Notes under the pieces: model-generated | Told to the model about the DNA's origin: nothing | The model's input: the letters and a program-made list of their open reading frames with translations, nothing else | The model's database searches: none | NCBI GenBank assembly: GCA_003131365.1 | Contig: PKVB01000126.1 | Coordinates: forward strand, 2,335 to 11,178 | Length of the DNA: 8,844 bases | From: Gemmatimonadota bacterium | GTDB lineage: Bacteria > Gemmatimonadota > Gemmatimonadetes > Gemmatimonadales > Gemmatimonadaceae | Reading direction: 5' to 3' | Program-made: the position numbers and the translations under genes | Shown: positions 1 through 8,844 of the stretch, piece after piece | How positions within the stretch are numbered: position 1 is the first letter of the stretch | Layout: the number at the start of each line of letters is the position of its first letter

Positions 1-560
1 CCGTTGCTGTTCATCCAGCGCCGGAGCCCGGCCTCCTCCGTCACATCCCTGAATTTCAGGTTGCCGAGGTTCTTGAACAGCTGCAGGTAACCGTACCGGT
101 AGACGAGGAGGTCCTCGAGCCCGTCGTTGTCGAAGTCGCCCCACACGGCGCCCATCGACACGCCATCGCCCGGCCGGTTGAGATCCGCGAGCCCCGCGCT
201 CGCGGCGACCTCTTCGAACGTGCCGTCGTGTTTGTTCCGGTAGAGCGCGTTCGGCGACCCGAAGCGGCTGTTCGTGAAATACAAATCCGGCCACCCGTCG
301 CCGTCGAAATCAGCCACCGACACCGACGCGCCTAGAGCGGCAACGTGCGGCTCGATGTTGGCGATCTTCGGGTCGAACGTCGGCCGGTGGTGGATGAAGT
401 GAATGCCGGCCGCCGCGGTTTCGTCATGCAGCGAAAAACCGGGACGGGACGCATCCACCGGCGGACGAATCGGTCCGCTATCCAGCCGGATGGCGAGCCC
501 GATAGCGGCAAAAAACGGAACGGCGATGATGGCCCGGCGCACGTTGGGATGTCCTGACAT
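1..560 (-). CDS. FG-GAP/VCBS repeat (CRTAC1-like) exported protein, C-terminus beyond left edge
   Basis: This reading frame is open from an ATG at 560-558 to the left edge, giving 186 full codons with no stop, so the 3' part is missing. Residues 1-9 are polar with two arginines. Residues about 10-24 are hydrophobic (AIIAVPFFAAIGLAI), which fits a signal peptide or signal anchor. From residue 41 the mature part begins with a sequence typical of CRTAC1-type proteins (FSLHDETAAAGIHF). Two acidic calcium-loop repeats follow, DFDGDGWPD at 84-92 and DFDNDGLED at 142-150. Each is followed by an aromatic 'LYRN/LFKN...GTFEEV/KFRDV' segment, the usual FG-GAP/VCBS blade pattern. Such repeats fold as beta-propeller blades and are normally extracytoplasmic; the biological role is unknown. 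The missing C-terminus may carry an ASPIC/UnbV domain, which cannot be seen here. The gene diverges from the cytochrome gene, with 169 bp between the starts. No Shine-Dalgarno is seen before the ATG, but a TATACT box lies six bases upstream. Confidence 0.88.
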   Translation of the reverse strand, partial: MSGHPNVRRAIIAVPFFAAIGLAIRLDSGPIRPPVDASRPGFSLHDETAAAGIHFIHHRPTFDPKIANIEPHVAALGASVSVADFDGDGWPDLYFTNSRFGSPNALYRNKHDGTFEEVAASAGLADLNRPGDGVSMGAVWGDFDNDGLEDLLVYRYGYLQLFKNLGNLKFRDVTEEAGLRRWMNSN

Positions 561-566
561 GCGCAG

Positions 567-572
567 AGTATA
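567..572 (-). promoter_or_regulatory. Candidate -10 box (TATACT) for the left FG-GAP gene, leaderless spacing
   Basis: On the minus strand TATACT occupies 572-567, followed by six bases (CTGCGC) and then the ATG at 560. It matches the TATAAT consensus at five of six positions in a GC-rich background. The spacing would put transcription start on or next to the A of the ATG, giving a leaderless mRNA. This agrees with the lack of a Shine-Dalgarno. No good TTGACA-like -35 is found 16-18 bp upstream, so the call rests on the -10 alone. Confidence 0.4.
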
Positions 573-642
573 GCGCGTGTAGAGCGAAGCGGCTCCCCCG
601 GAAACGGGCAGGGGGGTCGGTGGAAGGAAGAGGGAGGAGTGC

Positions 643-688
643 GGATTCCTGTAGTCTTTCCCCTTGGATTCCTGTAGCCTTTTCCCTG
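643..688. repeat. 23-bp tandem direct duplication in the divergent intergenic region
   Basis: Two abutting copies, 643-665 and 666-688, share 20 of 23 bases. Both begin GGATTCCTGTAG and continue as a pyrimidine-rich CTTTCCC-type tail. They differ at unit positions 13, 18 and 23. The pair lies between the divergent starts, 42-87 bp upstream of the cytochrome ATG. It could be a two-site operator, a local duplication, or part of a dispersed intergenic repeat family. One copy alone would look unremarkable; the direct adjacency is what supports the call. Confidence 0.75.
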
Positions 689-729
689 ACAGCGGCTGGC
701 CGCATGCATTCGCATATTGGCTGCCGGCT

Positions 730-2844
730 ATGACCCTCCCCCAGAACTACTCCACGGCACAAGCTCGGGAGTGGCAGGAACGCCTACTGTATACTGTGGC
801 GGGCCTTCTCCTCTTCGAAACGCTTACAGGGCTCGCGATCTACCTGCTGCCGTTCAGCGTGCCGAATCAGGTGATGGTACTGCTCCACACCATCGTCGGG
901 CTCGTGTTCATCCTCCCGTACGCGTGGTACCAGCTGCGTCACTGGCGCGCCTATCGCGCACTTCGTCTCTCCCACGTGAAGCTCACCGGCTACTTCTCGA
1001 TGGCTGCAACGATCGCCGCCGCGGTGTCGGGCCTGGTGCTCACGGTTCAGGCAATCGCCGCCACCCGGATCAGTCGCGGCTGGGACATCGTGCACGTGGT
1101 CGCGACGTTCGCCCTCGTCGCAGCCGTCCTGCCGCATATCGTGACGCTGGTAGTGCGCGCCGCCCGGAACCGGGAGACGACGGCCGGTGCGCAACTCCTC
1201 GCGGCCGCGCGCTGGTGCGGCGCGAGAACGCTCGTCCTCACCGTGAGCCTGTTCGTCGTCGTCGCCGGTGCCGCGGCGCTCTACCGGCCGACGAAGCTGG
1301 TGAACAAGCTGCCCGCGGACTACAGCTACGTCTACGGCGCCGACCGCCCCTTCGCGCCGAGTCTGGCTCGAACGCGCAGCGGCAACGCGTACGACGCGCG
1401 GTCGCTCTCCGGTTCGGCATCGTGCGGAACGGCCAGCTGTCACAAGGCGATCTACGATGAATGGGCGGTCAGCGCCCATCGATACTCGGCAATGGACGCG
1501 GCGTTCCAGAAAGTGCAGACGGTGATGGGCGAACAGAACGGGCCAGAGTCCACACGGTACTGCGGCGGGTGCCACGACCCCATCTCTCTGTTCTCCGGCA
1601 CCAAGAACATCTTCGCTGAAAATCTCACCAACCAGGCCGGCTACAAGGAGGGCGTCTCCTGCATCGCGTGCCACGCGATCAAGGAAACGGACGTCAAGGG
1701 AAACGCCGCCTACGTCATCACCCAGCCCAAACGCTACCTGTTCGAACTGCAGGAGGGCAGCACGCAGCGGATGGTGAGCGACTTCCTCATCCGGTCGTAC
1801 CCCCGCTACCACGTCGAGAGCCTGCAGCACAAGCTCTTCAAGAGCCCAGAGTTCTGCGCTGCCTGCCACAAGCAGTTCATCGACAAAGAAATCAATCGGG
1901 TGGGTTGGGTGCAGCTGCAAAACCAGTTCGACGCCTGGCGCAAGAGCCGTTGGAACCATCCCAACGATCCCACCAAGACGGTAGAGTGTCGCGAGTGCCA
2001 CATGCCGCTCAACGACGCCAGCGATCCCGCGAGCGGCGACGATCGCGACTACAACCGGACCCCGTCCGACGGCAAGCACCGGAGTCATCGGTTCATCGCC
2101 GCCAACCAGTTCATGCCGCATGCACTCAAACTGCCCGGCGCGGACGAGCAAACGCGCTTGACCGAGAAGTGGCTGCGTGGTCAAATCGAGATTCCGGAGA
2201 TCGCCAAGAAGTGGCGAAAAGGTCCCGCCGTGCCGATCGAGGTGATGGTGCCGGACCACGCCAGACCCGGCGACCCGATCAAGATCGATGTCGTTCTCAC
2301 CAACAATAAAGTGGGGCACGACTTCCCCACCGGACCGCTCGACATCATTCAGGCGTGGGTCGAGGTCGACGTTACCGACCAGGCCGGGAACATGGTCTTC
2401 CAGACCGGCCAGCGCGATGCCGGCAACTTCATCGCGCCTGGCACCTTCATGCTCAAGGCCGAACCGGTGGACCAGTACGGCCACCTGATCGACAAGCACA
2501 ACCTGTGGGAGATGGTGGGCGTCCGCTACCGCCGGTCGATCTTCCCTGGATTCTCGGACCAGGCGGACTTCAACTTCATCTGTCCCGGCCAGGTCGTGCA
2601 GAGCAGCGCACCTCCGCCGGCCCGGACACTGCCCGACTCGATCTCTCCGCTCAGCCGCACTGTCGCCGTGCGTGCTCCGCGAGGTCAGGTCACCGAGCTC
2701 CACGTCAAGGCCAGGTTGCTGTACCGCAAGGCCGACCAATTCCTCATCAACTTTCTCTTCGGCAAGGAGTCTGGGCTCACGGCGCCGGTGACCGTGATGT
2801 CCGAGGATCAGAAGACGATCCGCGTGACTCGCGCCGGTGAGTAG
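730..2844 (+). CDS. Membrane-anchored pentaheme cytochrome c with N-terminal b-type-like helical bundle
   Basis: This is a 704-residue protein. Five hydrophobic helices are predicted at about 19-41, 48-69, 85-110, 119-143 and 165-185. Histidines in or beside them (H53, H71, H82, H122, H136) resemble small cytochrome b/DUF4405-like bundles, so heme b or quinol contact is possible. The rest should be periplasmic. It holds five covalent heme motifs: one CX4CH (C232, C237, H238) and four CXXCH (C278, C311, C376 and C420 as first cysteines), in a cytochrome c552/c554-like layout. Candidate distal ligands include H250, H361, H367, H410, H450 and H453. Residues about 500-690 form a beta-rich domain containing VGHDFPTG (528-535), a motif I recall from other multiheme cytochromes. 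The likely role is electron transfer from the membrane to the periplasm; the partner and substrate are unknown. The ATG at 730 was chosen because it directly precedes the first helix. A TTG at 664 would lengthen the frame by 22 residues but starts inside the tandem repeat. No Shine-Dalgarno is evident. The next gene follows after 21 bp. Confidence 0.9.
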   Translation: MTLPQNYSTAQAREWQERLLYTVAGLLLFETLTGLAIYLLPFSVPNQVMVLLHTIVGLVFILPYAWYQLRHWRAYRALRLSHVKLTGYFSMAATIAAAVSGLVLTVQAIAATRISRGWDIVHVVATFALVAAVLPHIVTLVVRAARNRETTAGAQLLAAARWCGARTLVLTVSLFVVVAGAAALYRPTKLVNKLPADYSYVYGADRPFAPSLARTRSGNAYDARSLSGSASCGTASCHKAIYDEWAVSAHRYSAMDAAFQKVQTVMGEQNGPESTRYCGGCHDPISLFSGTKNIFAENLTNQAGYKEGVSCIACHAIKETDVKGNAAYVITQPKRYLFELQEGSTQRMVSDFLIRSYPRYHVESLQHKLFKSPEFCAACHKQFIDKEINRVGWVQLQNQFDAWRKSRWNHPNDPTKTVECRECHMPLNDASDPASGDDRDYNRTPSDGKHRSHRFIAANQFMPHALKLPGADEQTRLTEKWLRGQIEIPEIAKKWRKGPAVPIEVMVPDHARPGDPIKIDVVLTNNKVGHDFPTGPLDIIQAWVEVDVTDQAGNMVFQTGQRDAGNFIAPGTFMLKAEPVDQYGHLIDKHNLWEMVGVRYRRSIFPGFSDQADFNFICPGQVVQSSAPPPARTLPDSISPLSRTVAVRAPRGQVTELHVKARLLYRKADQFLINFLFGKESGLTAPVTVMSEDQKTIRVTRAGE

Positions 2845-2865
2845 GCGGGCAAGAGAATCGCCAGG

Positions 2866-5403
<2,538 letters not shown>

Positions 5404-5456
5404 GGAGCACGTCAGCGCCGCTCGCGGGGCCTTTCTCGTCAGCATCGCCACCTCCA

Positions 5457-8400
5457 TCACGGCGGCGACGCGCTCCCCTTCACCACCCGCGTGTCGTACT
5501 GACGGAGGTAGCGCTGATGCTGCGGGTCAGTCGGGTACGTCTCCGCGGCTCCATATGGGTAGGATCGCACACCATGAAACGGAAGGGGACCCACGGTGGT
5601 GCCGAACGCCGTATTCAGATCGGAGTCCTTGATCCACCCGTCGGTGTAGAGCAGGAAGTCGCGCTTCCAACCCGGCGGCAAGGACTTCGCCGAGCTTGCG
5701 TCGAACTGAATGGTCGCCTCGTCGCCCGCAGCCATGATGACGTACATGTCGTCGGGGCTCTTGAGCAAAGGCAGGATGTCGCCGAAGCGTGTGTAGTTGC
5801 CTTCGATTGGACGCCAGGGCGAATCCTTTGCGACGTCGTCGTACGCAAACCAGTACGGTCCGTAGCGGCCGCCTTTTCGATACATGCGGGAGAAGCCGCG
5901 GAAGTGGAGATCAGCCGAGAGGGGCGCGAGCGTCGTGACCTTGACGGGATTGTCGGGGAGGGAGCGCGAGACGAATGCCTCGTCCCAGTAGATCTGCATG
6001 TTGGTGCGAATGCGCACGTGATGGTCTGCAGTCGGAAACTTCCCGGCGAGATCCACAACCATCGTCTTGTCCTTGCCCGAGGGGAAACCCAGATCCGCGA
6101 TCGCTATGTGCCACCTGCCCTTCGCATCCCGCACCTCGAGAGATGGAGAGGCGACCTTGATCGAAGATTGCTGCGAGAGCGCGACGTTGATGCTCGCATC
6201 GGTGGGATAGATCCAGCCGCGCAGGAAGAGAGAAGTGCCGGGACTGCCCGCGTCTGCTCCCAGATCCAGAGTGAGATCGTGCGGCTCGACCACTCCCTGG
6301 TACTTCGTGGGCGTGAAATTCGAGACGTAGACATCGTCGCTCGCGCGCAGCGCCGGCAGAACATCGTGGCCGCGCTCATCAATCGCGGATAGCGGCACCT
6401 CGCGTCGCGCTACCTGGAATAGCCGGAGACTCACCGCGCCCGGAGGCACGAAGCGCTCGTCAACGAACACGTCCACAGAATCGGGATGGTCGACGGCGAG
6501 CAGCTTGACCTGGTCGGCGTACGCCGTCTCCCAAAGCTCCTCGGTAAGCTGGAGCACGTAGCGTCCGTCGCGTGGCGCGAGCGCATCGCCCGGAATGCGC
6601 AGGTATTCCTGCGACGCACCCGCGGGCGCGAAGGCACTGTTCCCGCCCATGAGGCCGAGCGGCATGCCCAAGGCGCTCCGCCACATCGCATCGGTCACGA
6701 ACCGGAAGCGCTTCCCGTCCCACGTGTACGCGAGCGCGCACGAGCCCTTGAGCATTTCGCGCTCGACCACGTCCTGGTCGGATCCAGGGAAGTAGATGGT
6801 CTGCGGCACGCCGTTCGGCCACTCGATTCGGAGTACGTCAGCTTTGAGGTGCGAGCCAAGACCAAAGTGTGTGACGCGACCGGTGGCTACGCGGGTCTGG
6901 TAGATATCACCCGTTCGCAGCTCGAGCCTCGACCCGATTCCAAACGCATTGTTCTTTCCGCTTCCGTCGCGCAGCCCCTTGAGCTCCACGTTCACGGCGA
7001 GGTTGCTGTTTCCGAGATCGTTGCGGAGCAGACGCGGAGCGCCGGAGCCATCGATCAGGAATAGATCTTCGTCGCCATCGTCATCGACGTCGGAGACGGT
7101 GATCGCAGATGCTCCGGCCGCCCGCACAGGAGCGGGAATCAAGGTCGACCGATCGAGAAACTTCCCGGTGCCGTCGTTCCGAAAGAGAAGCTGCGCCCCA
7201 GATCCCGTTCCACCCGCCGATCTTGCTTCCGCAGGCGACGCGCCCCCGCGCGAGACTGGTCCGCCGCCCACGATGAGATCAAGCCAGCCGTCATTGTCGT
7301 AGTCCACAAACGTCGCAGCCAATCCAGCCGTAGAGCGCAGCGCCTGCATCACGGAACCCGAGCGACGGTCGCGAGCAAAGGTGCCGTCGCCCTTGTTCAG
7401 CCACAGCGCCGGCTCGCCGCCATTCACGCTCGCGACGAAGAGATCCAGGAATCCGTCGTTGTTATAATCCCCCACCGCCGCGGCGCCCGAACCGTCGCGC
7501 GTGGCCAGGCCACTTGTCGCGGTTACGTCGATAAAGCGCTGTGCGCCACCATTGTGGAAGAGCACGTCACTGCCGTGCTCGTTCGCGATGAAGATGTCGA
7601 TGCGCCCGTCGCCGTCGAAGTCGCCGACGACAACATCGCGCGCGTCATCCGTGCCCGCGAGACCGAAGCTCGTTGTCGCGTCGGTGAAGGTACCGTCGAG
7701 ATTGTTGCGATAGAGGGTGCGCTGACCGTGCCCAACGAGAAGGAGATCCAGATCGCCATCGTGATCGAGATCGGCGAACAGCGCTTTGCGCGCTCCCTTG
7801 ACATCGCCGACTCCGGCTTTCGCCGTCACGTCCACGAACGTTCCGTTGCCGCGGTTCCGAAAGAGGTGACCGCGCCCCTCACCACCGATGACGAAAAGAT
7901 CCAGCCAGCCATCGTTGTCGTAGTCCGCAAACGTTGCGTACGTAGCGCCCTGAGGCAGAGAAATGCCCGAGCGCTCGATAGCGTCGCGGACGAATCCGCC
8001 TTGAACACGATAGAGATGCAGGACCGACTTTCGCTGTGCTGGCGACCACGACGAGACGAATAGGTCATCGGTTCCGTCGCCATCGACATCTCCAGTCGCA
8101 AGGGCGGTCGGTCCCACCTGCCCCGCCGGCGCGGTGCCAGCACTCACGCGAGTCTCCGCGCTCGCGAGACCCGCGTCCTCCGTCGCGTCGACGAATTTCG
8201 CCAGATCGATTGTCGCCCGTTCGCGCACTCCGCGGATCGAAATGAAGGACTTCGGTGCGAACGTAAGCACCGCGCGCCCGGGAATCGGACCGTCCGTCCA
8301 TTTCACATCGTCCAGCGACGCCTGATACGGCGCAGTGACCTTCATCAGGTCAACGAAGCGGTCGAGCGTCGTCCGCGACTGCGCCAGCTTTCCCGCACGC

Positions 8401-8844
8401 AGGAGCTGAATCGTGCTGTCCAGGTACACCCTTGCCTCCTTTGGAGGCTCTGGGGGTATCCGCCGCACTTCCTCGAGCTGCTGTACGACACTGTCAGCCG
8501 CGCCGCGTCGCGCGAGCGCATCCGCGAGCTTGAGTCGAACGGCGAGATTCGCGGGCGCGACCGCGAGCACATCCCTCAATCGATCTTCGTACCTCTTGGC
8601 CGAAGCACTATCGGATTGCTGGGCCTCGAGCTCCGCCAGCGCATACAGCACATGCGCATTGCCGGTGGTATCGCGGCGGAGCCGCTCCAGCATCGCGCGT
8701 GCGTCCGCGGGACGTCCAGTGAGCGAGTAGAGCTTGGCCAGCGCGAGCCCCACCTCGGTGCTCGCGGGATCCAACTCTCGTGCCCGGCGTAGCTGCCTCT
8801 CCGCCTCGGCGTAGCGACCGGCTTGCAGGTAGGTGAGTCCAAGG
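5457..8844 (-). CDS. Very large TPR + FG-GAP propeller + ASPIC/UnbV-like protein with long unassigned C-terminal region, 5' end beyond right edge
   Basis: The frame is open from the right edge to a TGA at 5459-5457, giving 1128 visible residues (counted from the codon at 8843-8841). It is 5'-partial: a TTG at 8774 could serve as a start, but clear TPR sequence (LTYLQAGRYAEAERQLRRA) continues upstream to the edge. Visible residues 1 to about 150 are TPR-like helices, with a linker to about 240. Seven acidic FG-GAP loops start at 252, 307, 358, 408, 459, 514 and 585, indicating a seven-bladed propeller. An ASPIC/UnbV-like segment covers about 611-698 (FGIGSRLELRTG; VLRIEWPNG). Residues about 700-1128 form a long region I recognise only as recurring at the end of similar proteins; it includes TWDGKRFRFVTDAMW and LTEELWETAYADQVKL. 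No membrane helix is visible, and any signal peptide would lie outside the window. The gene converges on the preceding plus-strand gene with a 53-bp gap and no convincing terminator hairpin. Its function is unknown. Confidence 0.9.
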   Translation of the reverse strand, partial: LGLTYLQAGRYAEAERQLRRARELDPASTEVGLALAKLYSLTGRPADARAMLERLRRDTTGNAHVLYALAELEAQQSDSASAKRYEDRLRDVLAVAPANLAVRLKLADALARRGAADSVVQQLEEVRRIPPEPPKEARVYLDSTIQLLRAGKLAQSRTTLDRFVDLMKVTAPYQASLDDVKWTDGPIPGRAVLTFAPKSFISIRGVRERATIDLAKFVDATEDAGLASAETRVSAGTAPAGQVGPTALATGDVDGDGTDDLFVSSWSPAQRKSVLHLYRVQGGFVRDAIERSGISLPQGATYATFADYDNDGWLDLFVIGGEGRGHLFRNRGNGTFVDVTAKAGVGDVKGARKALFADLDHDGDLDLLLVGHGQRTLYRNNLDGTFTDATTSFGLAGTDDARDVVVGDFDGDGRIDIFIANEHGSDVLFHNGGAQRFIDVTATSGLATRDGSGAAAVGDYNNDGFLDLFVASVNGGEPALWLNKGDGTFARDRRSGSVMQALRSTAGLAATFVDYDNDGWLDLIVGGGPVSRGGASPAEARSAGGTGSGAQLLFRNDGTGKFLDRSTLIPAPVRAAGASAITVSDVDDDGDEDLFLIDGSGAPRLLRNDLGNSNLAVNVELKGLRDGSGKNNAFGIGSRLELRTGDIYQTRVATGRVTHFGLGSHLKADVLRIEWPNGVPQTIYFPGSDQDVVEREMLKGSCALAYTWDGKRFRFVTDAMWRSALGMPLGLMGGNSAFAPAGASQEYLRIPGDALAPRDGRYVLQLTEELWETAYADQVKLLAVDHPDSVDVFVDERFVPPGAVSLRLFQVARREVPLSAIDERGHDVLPALRASDDVYVSNFTPTKYQGVVEPHDLTLDLGADAGSPGTSLFLRGWIYPTDASINVALSQQSSIKVASPSLEVRDAKGRWHIAIADLGFPSGKDKTMVVDLAGKFPTADHHVRIRTNMQIYWDEAFVSRSLPDNPVKVTTLAPLSADLHFRGFSRMYRKGGRYGPYWFAYDDVAKDSPWRPIEGNYTRFGDILPLLKSPDDMYVIMAAGDEATIQFDASSAKSLPPGWKRDFLLYTDGWIKDSDLNTAFGTTVGPLPFHGVRSYPYGAAETYPTDPQHQRYLRQYDTRVVKGSASPP

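Noticed and set aside
664..729. Upstream TTG at 664 as the cytochrome start
   Set aside because: It begins inside the tandem repeat, has no Shine-Dalgarno, and adds 22 residues that do not resemble an export signal. The ATG at 730 leads directly into the membrane bundle.
1423..2001. NrfA-type nitrite reductase or hydroxylamine oxidoreductase identity for the heme domain
   Set aside because: There is no CXXCK catalytic motif and only five heme motifs. The layout is better described as a generic c552/c554-like multiheme domain of unknown substrate.
2842..2865. Readthrough of the TAG producing a cytochrome-propeller fusion
   Set aside because: The downstream protein has its own basic-hydrophobic export anchor directly after the TTG, which fits a separate protein. 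Nothing indicates a recoded stop.
5404..5456. Intrinsic terminator between the convergent genes
   Set aside because: Only a three-base-pair stem (CCG/CGG near 5418-5427) followed by a short TTTCT was found; this is too weak to call.
8772..8774. TTG at 8774 as the true start of the large minus-strand gene
   Set aside because: The same frame stays open to the right edge and encodes a good TPR helix pair upstream of this codon, so the gene very probably starts outside the window.

Overview
The window is GC-rich, densely coding DNA from a Gram-negative-type bacterium. The best guess is Acidobacteriota, with Gemmatimonadota or a related soil phylum as alternatives. This guess rests on the high GC, the TTG start, and above all on several large FG-GAP/VCBS + ASPIC/UnbV (CRTAC1-like) proteins with TPRs beside a multiheme cytochrome c, a combination I associate with those phyla. 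No marker gene fixes the taxonomy.

Layout. (1) Positions 1-560, minus strand: the 5' part of an exported FG-GAP/VCBS repeat protein that runs off the left edge. (2) Positions 561-729: a divergent intergenic region with a TATACT -10-like box placed for a leaderless or nearly leaderless transcript of the left gene, an 18-base purine run, and a 23-bp tandem duplication. (3) Positions 730-2844, plus strand: a membrane protein with five predicted TM helices fused to a five-motif c-type cytochrome and a C-terminal beta-rich domain. (4) Positions 2866-5403, plus strand, 21 bp downstream and probably co-transcribed: a membrane-anchored seven-repeat FG-GAP propeller with an ASPIC/UnbV domain and C-terminal TPRs. 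(5) Positions 5457-8844, convergent on the minus strand and running off the right edge: a very large protein with N-terminal TPRs, a seven-repeat FG-GAP propeller, an ASPIC/UnbV-like domain and a C-terminal region of about 430 residues that I cannot assign.

How the genes may work together. All four products look exported or membrane-anchored with their bulk outside the cytoplasm. The cytochrome could pass electrons from the membrane (possibly through heme b in its helical bundle) to five periplasmic c hemes. The co-directional propeller/TPR protein could be a calcium-stabilised surface or periplasmic partner or scaffold. That functional link is inferred from gene order only. No RNA genes, CRISPR arrays, insertion sequences, or convincing intrinsic terminators were seen.
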